64,000 nucleotides of DNA from Ustulina deusta (Eukaryota > Ascomycota > Sordariomycetes > Xylariales > Xylariaceae), in NCBI GenBank assembly GCA_023159155.1, contig JAJNNX010000065.1:124001-188000 (forward strand), in the 5' to 3' direction. This document shows, piece by piece, positions 12,019-23,134 of the stretch. Below the pieces are notes generated by a model. The model searched no databases, was not told where the DNA came from, and saw only the letters and a list, made by a program, of their open reading frames with translations. The translations under genes and the position numbers were made by a program. Each line of letters begins with the position of its first letter. The stretch's first letter is position 1.

Positions 12019-13191
12019 ATGATGCTCCAAACTCTCACCACTCTCCTCACACTCGGCAGCATGGCTACCGCAGCTCCGTACGCCGTTCGCCGCGCAGCAA
12101 CCCGCAAACTTCTCATCGGCGGCCCTGCTCAGATACTGATCGCTGATTTCAATGGCACTTCCTTCGAGATCACCGGCAAGAACGTGACGACAGGCGCCGC
12201 CCCAAGTTGGATGCGCTTCAAGCCCTCAACCAACGTCCTGTATGCCGTCAACGAGAACGGCAACAACATCAACCAGTTCACGCTCGACCCCAAAAGTACG
12301 TCGGATCCTACGTACGTCTCGTCCGCCACCGGGTCATCGGGCGTCGTCTTCCTCGAATTCAACAAGAACCAAACTCGCATGGTCGGCGCCGCCTACGGTA
12401 GCGGCATGGTCGATGTGTGGGATGTATCGGTCGCTGGTGCCCCGAAGATCCTGAAGCAGATCGTGGTAGACGGCCCTCTGGGTCCTGAGCAGACTGCTCA
12501 CCATCCTCACCAAGCCGTCCTCGATCCCACTGGGCGTTTCATGGTTATCCCCGACCTAGGCGGCGACCAACTGCTCGTGCTAGACACCCAGGACGACAAG
12601 TACGAGGTCACCAGTAGGGTTTCCCTCTTCGCGGGCGCTGGACCAAGACACGGCGGCTTTATCACGTCCGGCGACAAGACCTTCTACACCGTTGCCTGCG
12701 AGCTGAGCAACAAGGTCATCCTCTTCGGAGTGGACTACTCCGGCGACAGTCTCGCCTTCAAGGAAATCTCGACACAGAGCACGTATGGCGCCCATTTCCC
12801 TCCGGCCAACGCCTCGTCAGCCGCCGCCGGCACCGTGGCCATCGCCAACAACAACAAAGACGTCTACATCTCGAACCGGCTGAGCGGCAACGAGACGGAC
12901 AGCATCGCGCACTTCGTCTTCGACGCCAACACCACCAGCCTCACCTTCGCCAGCACCGTCTCCACCTACGGCATCCTCCCGCGCGACATCAGCCTCAGCA
13001 CCGACACAGAGCAGAGCCTCTTGTTCGTCGCGAACCAGGGCGGCGAGAGCGGCCTCGTCGCCCTCCGTCGGTGCGGCGTGACTGGAAAGCTCACTGCCAA
13101 GCCCGTCGCCAAGAAGGCGCTCGCTGAATTGATCGCCCCCGGTCTGGAGAACGAGTCCAATGTGGGGCCGCAATTCGTCCAGGAGATCTGA
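12019..13191 (+). CDS. secreted lactonase-like seven-bladed beta-propeller protein
   Basis: Intronless, 390 aa. I chose the ATG at 12019 because it gives a clean signal peptide (MMLQTLTTLLTLGSMATAAP); the frame is open 31 codons further upstream, but that extension is not signal-like. The body has repeated propeller strands (ILIADFNG, VLYAVNENG, HHPHQAVLDPTGRFMVIPDLGGDQLLVLD, PRHGGFITSGDKTFYTVACELSNKVILF, PRDISLSTDTEQSLLFVANQ) of the Lactonase/carboxy-muconate cyclase family. Relatives hydrolyse sugar lactones such as 6-phosphogluconolactone or process muconate-type lactones. Several Asn-X-Ser/Thr sites fit secretion. The next gene on the same strand is an IlvD/Edd dehydratase, so opening a sugar lactone before acid dehydration is an attractive role. 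Extracellular location and substrate are inferred. Confidence 0.88.
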   Translation: MMLQTLTTLLTLGSMATAAPYAVRRAATRKLLIGGPAQILIADFNGTSFEITGKNVTTGAAPSWMRFKPSTNVLYAVNENGNNINQFTLDPKSTSDPTYVSSATGSSGVVFLEFNKNQTRMVGAAYGSGMVDVWDVSVAGAPKILKQIVVDGPLGPEQTAHHPHQAVLDPTGRFMVIPDLGGDQLLVLDTQDDKYEVTSRVSLFAGAGPRHGGFITSGDKTFYTVACELSNKVILFGVDYSGDSLAFKEISTQSTYGAHFPPANASSAAAGTVAIANNNKDVYISNRLSGNETDSIAHFVFDANTTSLTFASTVSTYGILPRDISLSTDTEQSLLFVANQGGESGLVALRRCGVTGKLTAKPVAKKALAELIAPGLENESNVGPQFVQEI

Positions 13192-14452
13192 AGCGAAGCT
13201 GATTTATGAAGAGGGGGCGGGGGAGCGGGGGAGGAACTGCATCAACTGGCGTTGGGGCTTGAATGGAAACGCACAGCATACCGAGAATAAATAATTGATA
13301 CCCCTTATAGACTCGTGCGTTTTTTTTTTCCTCTAGGGAATGAGACGTACAGTCACTCGAAAAAAGTCCCGTCCGTCTTCTATTGAGGTTCAAATACCTT
13401 CTTCACTATAGAAAGCGGTACATATAACAGCTTTTAGGACTAAAATAAATTGCAAAAATTATATTATATCAAAAAATAGGTTATCTTTTCGACAATAACT
13501 TTTATTTATCTTTTTACTCATGAATTAGGGCAAACGTTGTACTTTGTGTCATGAAGATATTTCGGCCTTGGAAAAACGCAGATCGGACTTTTTCTGAGCC
13601 ACTGTAGCGCATATTCATCACTTCAATGCCGGGTAGGACTGTACTCGATGTAGGCTTCTAGTCTACTTGATTTCTGCACCGCGCTACCATCTATAGAGCA
13701 TTGCGAAGGTCTGGGTTTAGTATGAGAGCTAGCCACGACTTCATCTAAAAGTAGAAGACTTAGGTACTTATATAATCCCGACCAAAAAATTTTTCGTTTC
13801 CCAGGATAACAATATACTACCGTGGAATCACTTCTGTCGCTGGTGTTCACCCATTTGAGCAACCTACCTCGATAGATGTCTCCGTTGGGATGAGGGGTAA
13901 CCAGACCCCGGTTACCACACAAGGTAATGTCACGAATCGGGGCACAGCCGATGTTCAGCATCACAGCCAACGTTGCGTCACTGGCCATTCATTTCCCCAT
14001 ACTCTAGGGAGCTCCACAGTGAGTTCCCCGCACCAGACACCCCGATCGCTTCGGCTTTACATGACACGACCCTGATTCTTCGTCGTCTACCCAGCTAGTT
14101 TCAAATTCGGTTAAAAGATATAAGATAGAGGCGCGCGAGGGCTGAAACAATAATTTCTCGACGATTAATGATACTCCAGTATTCCGCGATCCAGAAGCCG
14201 GGCCGGTCTAGTGTTCGCCAAGTATCGAAGCTGTGATCCGACCAGGTTGTTAGTTGTTCGGCCTCTTTTCCGTGTAAGTGAGCTCCGTCGGCCAGGGGCA
14301 GATTGCCGAGTTCTGCAAGAACGTAGGGAGGCATCAGAGCTTGTGATTCTGTGCCCGTCCTACGCCTTATTTCTAATCTGCCTCCGAAATAGTATTCCAA
14401 TAACGGTGTGGATATATCTCTGGCAGCCGTGAACGAACTGCGCAACCCCAGA
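13192..14452. other. intergenic, small AT-rich patch
   Basis: Between the lactonase and the dehydratase. A short AT-rich patch sits at about 13440-13520. No gene seen. The dehydratase frame stays open upstream to an ATG at 14408. Confidence 0.45.
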
Positions 14453-17152
14453 ATGAGCAGCGACGCGTCGGGTGCCCACGAGGGCGTGGGAATCGTCGAC
14501 CCTAAGTCAGACCCCCAGTACATCCAGTTTAGATGTCTGCCTCCTGGCGCCCCGCTAAATCGATGGTCACATATCATTACGAGGGAACATGACTTTCCCG
14601 CCTCTCAGGTATGTGGCGAGAAATTTCTGATATGGTGTAGGGCGTGAAATTGCCCGAGGAGGGTTGAGTTGTCTCGTGGAGATGAGATGATATGCTTAAC
14701 GGCTTTCGAGTTTTAGAGGCGAAGGTATGCTGATAGTACTGCGGATGTCTAGGCTATGCTTTATGGCGCTGGAGTCCCGAATGAGGAGATGATGAAGAAT
14801 GCCCCTCATGTTGGCGTTGCGACTATATGGTGGGAAGGAAATCCCGTAAGTAATAGTTGAGTGAAGAATGATGTGCTCTCTAGGAACGTAACTAACATGT
14901 TTGGTCTCGTTTCGCATAGTGCAAGTAAGTCTTACGGCTGTCAGCTGTTCTTGGTGTATGGGTAATACCTATCGTATATGACGCTCACGGCTCTAGCACA
15001 CATTGTAAGCCGTTGACTCTATTCCATCTCCATTGAGAGCTATGCTGATGGAAATTAGTGCTAGAATTCGGAAAGATCGTGAAAAGAAGTCTGGAGAAGC
15101 AAAAGATGCTCGCCTGGCAGTATAACGCCGTGGGAGTCTCGGATGCCATTACCATGGGTGGCGAAGGTAAGGGATTTTCTGAACATATTCATCGCATCAT
15201 CGTTGCTGACGAGGCGGTTGAGGAATGCGTTACTCCCTCCAATCCCGAGATTTAATCGCCGATAGCATCGAGACGGTGACCTGTGCCCAGCACCACGACG
15301 CAAACATCTCCATTCCGGGTTGCGACAAGAACATGCCCGGCGTCATCATGGCTGCAGCTCGGCATAATCGCCCTTTTATCATGATCGTAAGTTTTATTTT
15401 ATTTTATTTTATTTTATTTTATTCTTGTCGCGCCGTACTTCTGAGGAGACATGAAGAAGGCGAAATACTAGGTATGTTGGACTAACTTTCGAACACTGTC
15501 GATTGACTTGATTCCGGTAGTACGGTGGAACTATTCGCAAGGGCTACTCAAGCCTTCTGGAACGCGATGTGAACGTCAGCACTTGTTACGAGGCAGCGGG
15601 TGCTTTTTCCTACGGCACGCTTCAAGCTAAAACGAATGCCGGCACTGCTGGACGAACCCCGGGCGACGTGATGTCCGATCTAGAGCAACATGCCTGCCCC
15701 GGCGCCGGCGCGTGTGGTGGTAGTAAGTACTTCTGAATATGCCCCCATCGCCTTTCAGGTGGGGTGCTACCGTCGGCAGCGGTGGACTGTACCTAGCGTG
15801 AAAATTCCATGTTAACTCTCTCATAGTGTACACAGCCAACACAATGGCGACGGCGATAGAGGCAATGGGGTTGACGCTTCCGGGATCATCCTCGTACCCG
15901 GCCCTATCACCAGAGAAGGCGCGCGAATGCGAGCGCGCGGCCGAGGTGATCAAGACGACGATGCAAAAGGACATCCGGCCACGCGATCTGCTGACCAGGG
16001 TATCCTTTGAGAACGCGCTTGTCATCACCATGATCCTCGGTGGCTCGACAAACGGCGTGCTGCACTTCCTCGCCATGGCCAACACAGCCGAGGTCCTGCT
16101 CACGCTCGAAGACGTCGACCGCGTGAGCAACAAGACGCCTTTCCTCGCGGATCTGGCGCCTAGCGGGCGGTATCTGATGGAGGACCTGTACAAGATCGGC
16201 GGCACGCCCTCGGTGTTGAAGATGCTGATTGCCGAGGGCTTGATAAATGGCAACATCCCAACCGTGACAGGTCGCACGCTGGCCGAGAATGTGGCAGATT
16301 GGCCCGATTTGCCGGCAGACCAAGCCATCATCCGTCCCCTGTCGAACCCGATCAAGCCGAGCGGACACATCCGCGTGCTATATGGGAACTTCGCGCCCGA
16401 GGGCGCCGTGGCAAAGATCACGGGCAAAGAGGGCCTGAGCTTCACGGGGAAAGCCCGGGTGTTTAACAAGGAACACGAGCTCGACTCGGCGCTGTCCAAG
16501 GGCGAGATCCCGCGCGACGAGAACCTCGTCTTGATCGTGAGGTACGAGGGGCCCAAGGGGGGTCCAGGCATGCCGGAGCAGTTGAGGGCTTCGGCTGCCA
16601 TTATCGGGGCTGGGCTGAAGAACATCGCGCTCGTCACAGGTTCGTCCGCTGGAGTGTGCTATGCCCCCGTTTGACATGTCTTAAGGCTACGGATCGCCCA
16701 AGTGGGCGCATTCTGCCCCTGCAAGCGCCCGAAACTCTGCAGAACTCTTACCATACGTGGCCATTACTGACTCTGGTGTTCTACATAAGATGGGAGATAC
16801 AGTGGTGCCAGCCATGGATTCATCGTACGTCTTGATCCGTTTATCCACATCTCGCCAAGTCGGCACTCACCACTAACTCTCCCCGCTCCTCTCCTCGATA
16901 TAGGTCGGACATGTGACGCCGGAAGCAGCAGTCGGCGGGCCCATCGCGCTGGTGCAAGACGGCGACACGATCGTGATCGACGCTGTGCGGAACCGCATCG
17001 ACATCGCGAACGCCGACGACGCCGAGCTGGACGCCAGGAGGAAAGCGTGGAAGCCACCCGTTCCTAAAGTCCGACGGGGCGCCCTCGCGAAATACGCCCG
17101 GCTTGTCGGTGATGCTAGCCACGGTGCTGTCACGGATCAGTGGGAGGATTGA
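14453..17152 (+). CDS. IlvD/Edd-family Fe-S dehydratase (sugar-acid or dihydroxy-acid dehydratase)
   Basis: Removes water from 2,3-dihydroxy acids or sugar acids with an Fe-S cluster and Mg2+. 610 aa from ten exons: 14453-14608, 14753-14845, 14920-14924, 14997-15004, 15059-15166, 15223-15386, 15521-15722, 15827-16639, 16790-16824 and 16904-17152. Joining them restores the family sequence without a gap: [69 protein letters not shown]. Cluster ligands are Cys84, Cys157 and Cys243; Lys159 is the usual metal-site lysine. Exons 3 and 4 are only 5 and 8 nt, and Cys84 comes from the 5-nt exon. The start is uncertain (alternative at 14408 adds 15 residues). The PCNTH variant and the lactonase and SDR neighbours favour a sugar-acid (arabinonate-like) dehydratase over the branched-chain amino-acid enzyme, but this is inference. 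Confidence 0.92.
15391..15423 (+). repeat. TTTTA microsatellite in intron 6 of the dehydratase
   Basis: About six tandem TTTTA units begin directly after the splice donor of the intron at 15387-15520. Confidence 0.9.
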
Positions 17153-17758
17153 ATTTACCCGAGGTGGATGTTGTCAGGGGTAATATATATATATATTCAC
17201 ATATATCCTTGCGCTGCAAATCGAGGCTGTGACTATATAGGGCAATGAATTCACGAATGGATCCTGTCTCGGTACCGGGGATTATCTATATATACCAAAG
17301 GCGTCCTTGGTAGTGTCCATGCGTAGCCGCCATCGGTCGCTTTGATCATGACGGTGTGACCTGGTGAATTGTTCTGGCTGCTCTAGGTGCTGTCAACTCG
17401 CGTCAGGTAATTGGGCGAGGTTAAAATGGAAGTCTATTATAATATAAGGAATTATAAATAACGGGGGAAAAACATTAAGTAGATAAACCTAGACGGTAGC
17501 AGTGCTGCTGACATGATGTTGTGGTGCTCGGTGCATGCAAGACCAAAGCCACTTACAGCCAGCGCCACTAGACCACAGCCAATACAGAGTGCAGGAAGTT
17601 CAATGCATGATAGTACCGTTCCTTGGTGAGATTTGACAATAATAATAATGCGCTAGGGAAGAGTGACATTATATATATATATTAATTACCCTTTACAATA
17701 TGCCGGGCCATCCAGACTCCTGAGATCATGACATCTTCCGACATCAGCAAGGCTATTA
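17153..17758. other. convergent intergenic region
   Basis: Shared 3' flank between the + strand dehydratase and the - strand SDR. It contains two short TA dinucleotide runs (about 17182-17196 and 17672-17684). No gene seen. Confidence 0.5.
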
Positions 17759-18867
17759 TTAGCATAGCCAGCCCCCATCTACGTTATACACAGCGCCAGT
17801 CACAAACGAAGCTTCATCACCAAGCAGGAATGCGATGACGCGCGCTACCTCGATCGGCTCGGCTCTCCGCTTCTGCGCGGTTTGCTGAAGACTGCGCTGC
17901 ACGTCTTCTGGGTTCTCTCCATTGGATAGAGGTGTTCTCACAGAACCTAACTCATTAGTGGTGATTTCAACCAAAAGAAAAAAGAAAAAAAGAACGAACG
18001 TTCTGGGTGTTATGGAGTGACGCGTTGAGAAATATGTGCTTACCTGGCGACACGCAATTGATGCGGATGTTCTGGTTCTCTTTGGCGGCCGTCCGCGATA
18101 ATCGGATCACCGCTGCCTTGCTGGCGCAATATGCGGCATTCCCCGGCGCGCCAACCTGACCGAAAACGCTGGCGGCTGAGACCTAGATTGAAATTAATAT
18201 CCATTGTTATCGTGCATCGGAGCATGATATGGGCGCATCGTACAATACTCCCTCCTGGTGCCATGGCTTTGATTTGGGCCTGGGAGAAAATGGTTATCAA
18301 CGACTGGTCTCGAGATGAAAGAGGAAGGAGGTGAGAGTTCACGAGTGAATTGTGGATAGCAAGAAAACACAGACACGCATTTGATGGTATTCCTCTTCTC
18401 TTACCCTCAGACAATAATAAACCCCTCTCGCATTCAAGGCGAAGGTGGATTCCCAGTCTTCATCTGTCGACTCGGCAATGGGTCTGGCATGTTTTATGAT
18501 GCCGGCCATATTGACAGCGCCATCGAGTCTTCCCAGCTTCTGCACCGTGGTCTCGATCCACGAGTCAACCCCCTTGCTACTCTGCACATCGACAACGCTA
18601 TACATGTGCTCCTGGCCGTTGCGATGCTCTAACGACGCTGTTGCGTCTTTGACTGCGGCCTCATTGATGTCCGCTAGCGAAATGATGGCGCCGCGTGAAG
18701 CCAGCAGCTGGGCCGTAGCGAGACCCATGCCGGAGGCGGCGCCCGTGATTGCTATCTAAAACATGATGCAGTAATATTTAGTACTTGACCTTGACGCTTC
18801 CTGGGTCTTAAAGGGGAAATGTGAGAAATGGGTAGATACATACGACTTTGCCCTCAAATGAAGCCAT
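17759..18867 (-). CDS. short-chain dehydrogenase/reductase, five exons
   Basis: NAD(P)-dependent oxidoreductase of the classical SDR family, 245 aa. Exons on the minus strand: 18867-18844, 18755-18405, 18279-18244 (36 nt), 18182-18044 and 17946-17759. The assembled protein has the cofactor motif TGAASGMG (residues 12-19), NMAG in place of the usual NNAG, catalytic Ser142 in VSAASVFG, and YCASK (Tyr155, Lys159), followed by INCVSPG and the SDR ending FVTGAVYNVDGGW. An acidic residue near the end of the second strand (LADIN) points to NAD preference. It faces the dehydratase tail to tail and shares strand with the monooxygenase upstream, so a step in the same catabolic block is plausible. Substrate unknown. 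Confidence 0.9.
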
Positions 18868-19921
18868 TGGTACATGATGTTACGCAGGTTCAGTATTAAC
18901 TTATATTTTCCTATGTCTATATTATTCGGGTTTTTTTTTCGACCGAGGCTTGATCATAAATCACTAGTGCTTCTCTACGTTTTAATCTAGAGTGCTTTCT
19001 CAACCCTACAAGATACGGTCTATATAACTGGTTTCTAGCCTGGAAAAACGATCACCATGCTTGCCTTATTGGTCATTATGGGAGCAGGTTATCGCGGATA
19101 TCAGACTCACGCGAGCAGTGTCAAGACGACGGCTTGGCACCCCCAAAACTTCAAAATGGCAAGTTTCCCCAGAGTCCCCGCCTCGCCATCCACTTCCAGC
19201 GGAACCTCATACAGTCCAGTCTAGATAGCAGGGAATGCTGTCCGCTCAACCTTATTTGATTACGTGTGCGCATTATGGCGGTGACGATGATAGGTCTCGT
19301 CATCTTTCAGGTCGCAAGGGTCTCGGATCTCTCTGGAAAGCGTCAGCCCTCGACGAATAGGCTGCACTGGATTGGAATACCAGATATGGAATGCCGGTAG
19401 GACGAAGATGTTTGTGGAAAGGAAATTGAGTATATATCGAGACTCGGCTCTAGAGACTCGTCGCCAGCTATTGTAATCTCTTTTTTTCACCAGTAGTGGA
19501 GAATAGAAATCAAAGTTTTCTGATGCAGGACGCAACGATGTACCATTTTAAATGTCACAGTGCTTAGGGGGATATATTACTGATACGTCTTGCCTCAGTA
19601 TGTCAAAGGGAGTTATAACCTTTGTGCATGAACAAGATCCATCACCTATAGCCTATACCTGTTGTTGACCTCATAAATCATACCTATCGTTGAATGCTCC
19701 CTGACACATATGTGGCAGACAGCTGTAAATTAATGGGCCAAGAAACACGAATACGTAGAGCTGGAGGGACACTGTGGATAGTATCGTTACCTAAATACTA
19801 GAAGTTCGTGGGCTTGTTATCTTCACGCTATGTGTCGTGGTGGTCGTCTAAGCACTAATTCGTAGTTCAAGGAATATCTCCGTAAATTTCAAATACCAAA
19901 GTCTAATTACATCCTCAAGCC
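18868..19921. other. intergenic, no gene seen
   Basis: Holds the promoter of the five-exon SDR and the 3' flank of the monooxygenase. A 91-codon minus-strand frame at 19260-19535 has no recognisable domain and is not called. Confidence 0.5.
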
Positions 19922-21595
19922 CTACGTAAAGTTCAAGTCCTCCCAACCCGATTGCGCAGCATCGAAGCATCGTTTCCGGTATCCGATCACACTGCCAGAA
20001 TACCTCGCCACGCTTCTCTCCTGTTTCCCCTTAACATTCGTATTCACACCCGTCATCCAGCTGTCGATTTCATTCGCAAGCAAGCCGTGGCTGCACTCCA
20101 CCACGTGGTGTCCCCAAGCCTCAACCGCCTCAGCGCTAGCCTCCGCGAACGTGTACCCGTGATCCAAGATATGCTGCAGCATGTTACATACCACGTCGAC
20201 GGCGTTCTCGAGGCTGCGGGTGCCGTTGCCGAAGGGCTGGTGCGGTCCGAGAACCATGAACATGTTGGGCATGCCGGGAGCCATGATGCCCAGGAAGGTC
20301 TTAGGCCTGTGATCGACCCATATGGCGTCTTTTCCCTTCTCTGTATCGCTATCCCCCAGGAGGGGTCTGCCTGCTCTGCCGCGGAAGTCGATCTCACTGA
20401 AGGATCCCGTGATGGCGTTGAAGCCGGTGGCGAAGATCAGAATGTCTAGCTCGTGGGACTTCCCATCCTGCGTCAGAATCCCAGTCGCTGTCACCGTCTC
20501 GATTGGGGTTTTCTTCAAATCCGCAAGGTGTACATTAGGTTGATTATAGACCTCGAAGTATCCGCTTTCTAGCGGCACGCGCCTCGTACCGAAGCCGTGG
20601 TCCTTGGGTATCAGGGAATCAGCCACCTCGGGGTCGTTGATGCGTGCTCTGAGCTTCTCGGCTATATATTCCGAGTAAAGTCTGTTGGCTTCGCGGCATG
20701 TATAAGTATCTTTGAACACACCGAGCCATTTACCAAACCCTTGCTCGTTGTAGAGCCGATCCCACAGCAGGCGCCGTTCTATTTGTGTAACATCTAACGA
20801 GTTACGGGGATCGGCTTGGTATAGGAATCCAGATGAGGTCCTGGCGCACTGAGCAAAGATTTCGTCGTATTCCTTGGCATGCTGTTTCATCTCGTGCTCT
20901 GATATAGGCTTGTTTCGTAGCGGAACCGACCAGTTGGCGGTTCGTTGGAAAACTGTGAGAGATTCGACATCGGATTCTTTGGCCACCGCCGTGATTGTCT
21001 GTATTCCTGTCGCTCCGGTTCCAATGACGCCAACTTTCTTTCCGACCAGATCTTTCTTGTGATCGAGATCTTTTGGCCATGCCGATGTGTGGAAAGCTTG
21101 GCCCCTGAAGTTCTCGATTCCGGGAATTAGGGGTAGGACGGGCCGAGAGAGGAAACCCAAGCAACTGACGAAGAATCGGGCTTTATATTCGAAGCCCTCG
21201 GCATCTGTAATGTGCCAACAATGATCATCGCCGAGCCGGTGCGCGGCCTTTATTCTCGTATTGAATTGAATATCCTTGTAGAGACCATGTTTTTCGCACA
21301 CCCTTTCAATGTATCTCAGTACATCTGGCTGCGGCGAAAACGCCTCTTTCCAATGCCATTCGTCCAAGAGCTCCTTGTCCCATGAGAATTGATAGGTCAA
21401 AGACTCCGTGTCCACTCGCGCACCAGGATAGCAGTTTGCGTGCCACGTGCCACCGGCTCCCGAAGAAGCCTCGAGGACTCGAACACGCCAAGATGGGAAG
21501 CGATCTCGGATGTGATGAAGTGCGCAAATGCCAGAGAACCCCGCGCCTGCGACGAGAACGTCGAATTCTGCAACTTTGGAATCGAGTGATCCCAT
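19922..21595 (-). CDS. Baeyer-Villiger-type flavin monooxygenase
   Basis: FAD- and NADPH-dependent monooxygenase that inserts oxygen next to a ketone to give an ester or lactone. Intronless, 557 aa from the ATG at 21595; the frame is open 32 codons upstream, but that stretch is not conserved-looking and the Rossmann strand follows the chosen start at normal spacing. GAGFSG (residues 17-22) is the FAD-binding motif, FRGQAFHTSAW (163-173) matches the FxGxxxHxxxW fingerprint of type I Baeyer-Villiger enzymes exactly, GTGATG (192-197) is the NADPH Rossmann motif, and IFATGFNAITG the distal flavoprotein motif. There is an SDR on each side: dehydrogenase to ketone, then oxygenation to lactone, is a known order in ketone and alcohol catabolism. 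A biosynthetic role cannot be excluded. Confidence 0.93.
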   Translation of the reverse strand: MGSLDSKVAEFDVLVAGAGFSGICALHHIRDRFPSWRVRVLEASSGAGGTWHANCYPGARVDTESLTYQFSWDKELLDEWHWKEAFSPQPDVLRYIERVCEKHGLYKDIQFNTRIKAAHRLGDDHCWHITDAEGFEYKARFFVSCLGFLSRPVLPLIPGIENFRGQAFHTSAWPKDLDHKKDLVGKKVGVIGTGATGIQTITAVAKESDVESLTVFQRTANWSVPLRNKPISEHEMKQHAKEYDEIFAQCARTSSGFLYQADPRNSLDVTQIERRLLWDRLYNEQGFGKWLGVFKDTYTCREANRLYSEYIAEKLRARINDPEVADSLIPKDHGFGTRRVPLESGYFEVYNQPNVHLADLKKTPIETVTATGILTQDGKSHELDILIFATGFNAITGSFSEIDFRGRAGRPLLGDSDTEKGKDAIWVDHRPKTFLGIMAPGMPNMFMVLGPHQPFGNGTRSLENAVDVVCNMLQHILDHGYTFAEASAEAVEAWGHHVVECSHGLLANEIDSWMTGVNTNVKGKQERSVARYSGSVIGYRKRCFDAAQSGWEDLNFT

Positions 21596-22318
21596 GGCAG
21601 TGAAAACAACGACGCTTTGGAAAGAGATGCAGATGAAAATGAGTGGACGATGAGTCTTCAGCAATTGCGCAGATATCTCACTCGAAGTCACAGGACTGAG
21701 GAGATCACTGATATATAATGGTTTCCTTGTACATATTGCGCGCAGCCAACCAAGCTTGGGAGATGACTATCTTTCTCCAAGTGCAAGTCAAGAGGGTCGC
21801 AGGTTTCCGATCATTACATTACCCCTCGTTAACATGCCCCTCTCCAACGAGGTCAGGCGGAATCTAATTCTATCATTTCCATCACAATACGACCTTCTCT
21901 ACCAAATACTATCAATTGTAAAAGTGGTCGCTTTCCGATCTGGTCTGGGGAAGGTCTTCCTATTCCAATCGCAAGATACCTAGGCGATTGCAAGTGCATA
22001 CGAGTCAAGCTTATCGAAAGCTCTACCCATGTCTCGGGATTAGTTTCCTCAATTGTCGATATCTTTTCGCCTCTCTTGGCGTGGCATATTTCCCCACCTC
22101 TGGTCGGGTCGTTGGATTAGAACGGTCGCGCGACACGAGACTCCTTGGTCATCATGTATCCAGATAATACCACAATTTAATGTGGTCTTTAGTCCATGGC
22201 GCATGAATGTGGGGGTGATGCAGATACATGTTGCTTACACCGTCAAGCATCAATTCACAAACGCTAGTGTTATAGTAAAAGAATCAAATCCATTCGCAAT
22301 TACGTAATTATTCGACTT
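21596..22318. other. monooxygenase promoter and SDR 3' flank
   Basis: Contains a TATA-like run (minus strand, 21712-21718) about 120 bases before the monooxygenase start. No gene seen. Confidence 0.45.
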
Positions 22319-23134
22319 CTACCTCTCGGTGTATCCGCCATCAACCATAAGCGTAGCGCCCGTGACAAACGAGCTTCTTCCGCCAGCCAGATAGACAACG
22401 CCGTCGGCGATTTCCTGCGGCTGGCCCACCCGCATCATCGGCACCGCCGTCGTCACTCGTTCCTGCATTGCCTTGAAAACCCCGGGGTTCTTCGTGGTGA
22501 GAGGGGTCTCGGTATAACCCGGGCAGATGGCGTTAATCCGCAGGCCTTCTGGGGCATAATCCTCAGAGGCAGATCTCATCAAGCCCAGAACGCCGGCTTT
22601 CGACGCAGCATACGCGGTCGAGAGCGGGATTCCTGCCACGGACTGGATGGAGCCGAAGAGGACGATTGAACCCTTCTGTAGAGATCGCCCATCGAGAGAT
22701 GACTTTATGGGTTCCTGCTTCAGCATGATCTGCGCGGCCGCCTTCAGTATGAACAGCGACCCGGATAGATTGATGTCGAGGATGCGTTGCCAGTCGCTGG
22801 CTTGCGCAAATGCCGCGCCGCCTTCGTGTTTCATGGCAATGCCGGCCGCGTTGGCGACGTAGTCCAAACGTCCGAATTCTTCGGCTACGTACTTAACCGC
22901 AGCACTGACATCCTCCTCCTTGGACACATCGACCTGGCGGATGATGATCCGACAGGGTTTCCCGTTAGGCGTGAAATTCATCTCTTCGATCTCGACCTTG
23001 ACGGCATTCAACCCCTCGAGGTTGATGTCGAATAATGCCACTCCGGCAGCACCGTCTCTGGCAAAGGTGGTGGCGCAAGCTCGGCCAATACCCGACCCAG
23101 CGCCGGTCACCAGAGCATAACCGGGCACGTCCAT
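22319..23134 (-). CDS. short-chain dehydrogenase/reductase, intronless
   Basis: Classical SDR of 271 aa in one exon. Motifs: TGAGSGIG (residues 10-17) for the dinucleotide, an acidic LFDIN at the end of the second strand suggesting NAD, NAAG (95-98), catalytic Ser162, YAASK (Tyr175, Lys179), then INAICPGYTETPL and the ending FVTGATLMVDGGYTER. Length and start are standard: the first strand begins at residue 6. It is clearly divergent from the five-exon SDR 3.5 kb away, so not a recent duplicate. Position between a monooxygenase and a permease on the same strand suggests co-use in a degradative route. Substrate unknown. Confidence 0.93.
   Translation of the reverse strand: MDVPGYALVTGAGSGIGRACATTFARDGAAGVALFDINLEGLNAVKVEIEEMNFTPNGKPCRIIIRQVDVSKEEDVSAAVKYVAEEFGRLDYVANAAGIAMKHEGGAAFAQASDWQRILDINLSGSLFILKAAAQIMLKQEPIKSSLDGRSLQKGSIVLFGSIQSVAGIPLSTAYAASKAGVLGLMRSASEDYAPEGLRINAICPGYTETPLTTKNPGVFKAMQERVTTAVPMMRVGQPQEIADGVVYLAGGRSSFVTGATLMVDGGYTER

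Noticed and set aside
14408..14452. In-frame upstream ATG as the dehydratase start
   Set aside because: The 15 extra residues show no targeting or family feature; left as an alternative in the gene entry.
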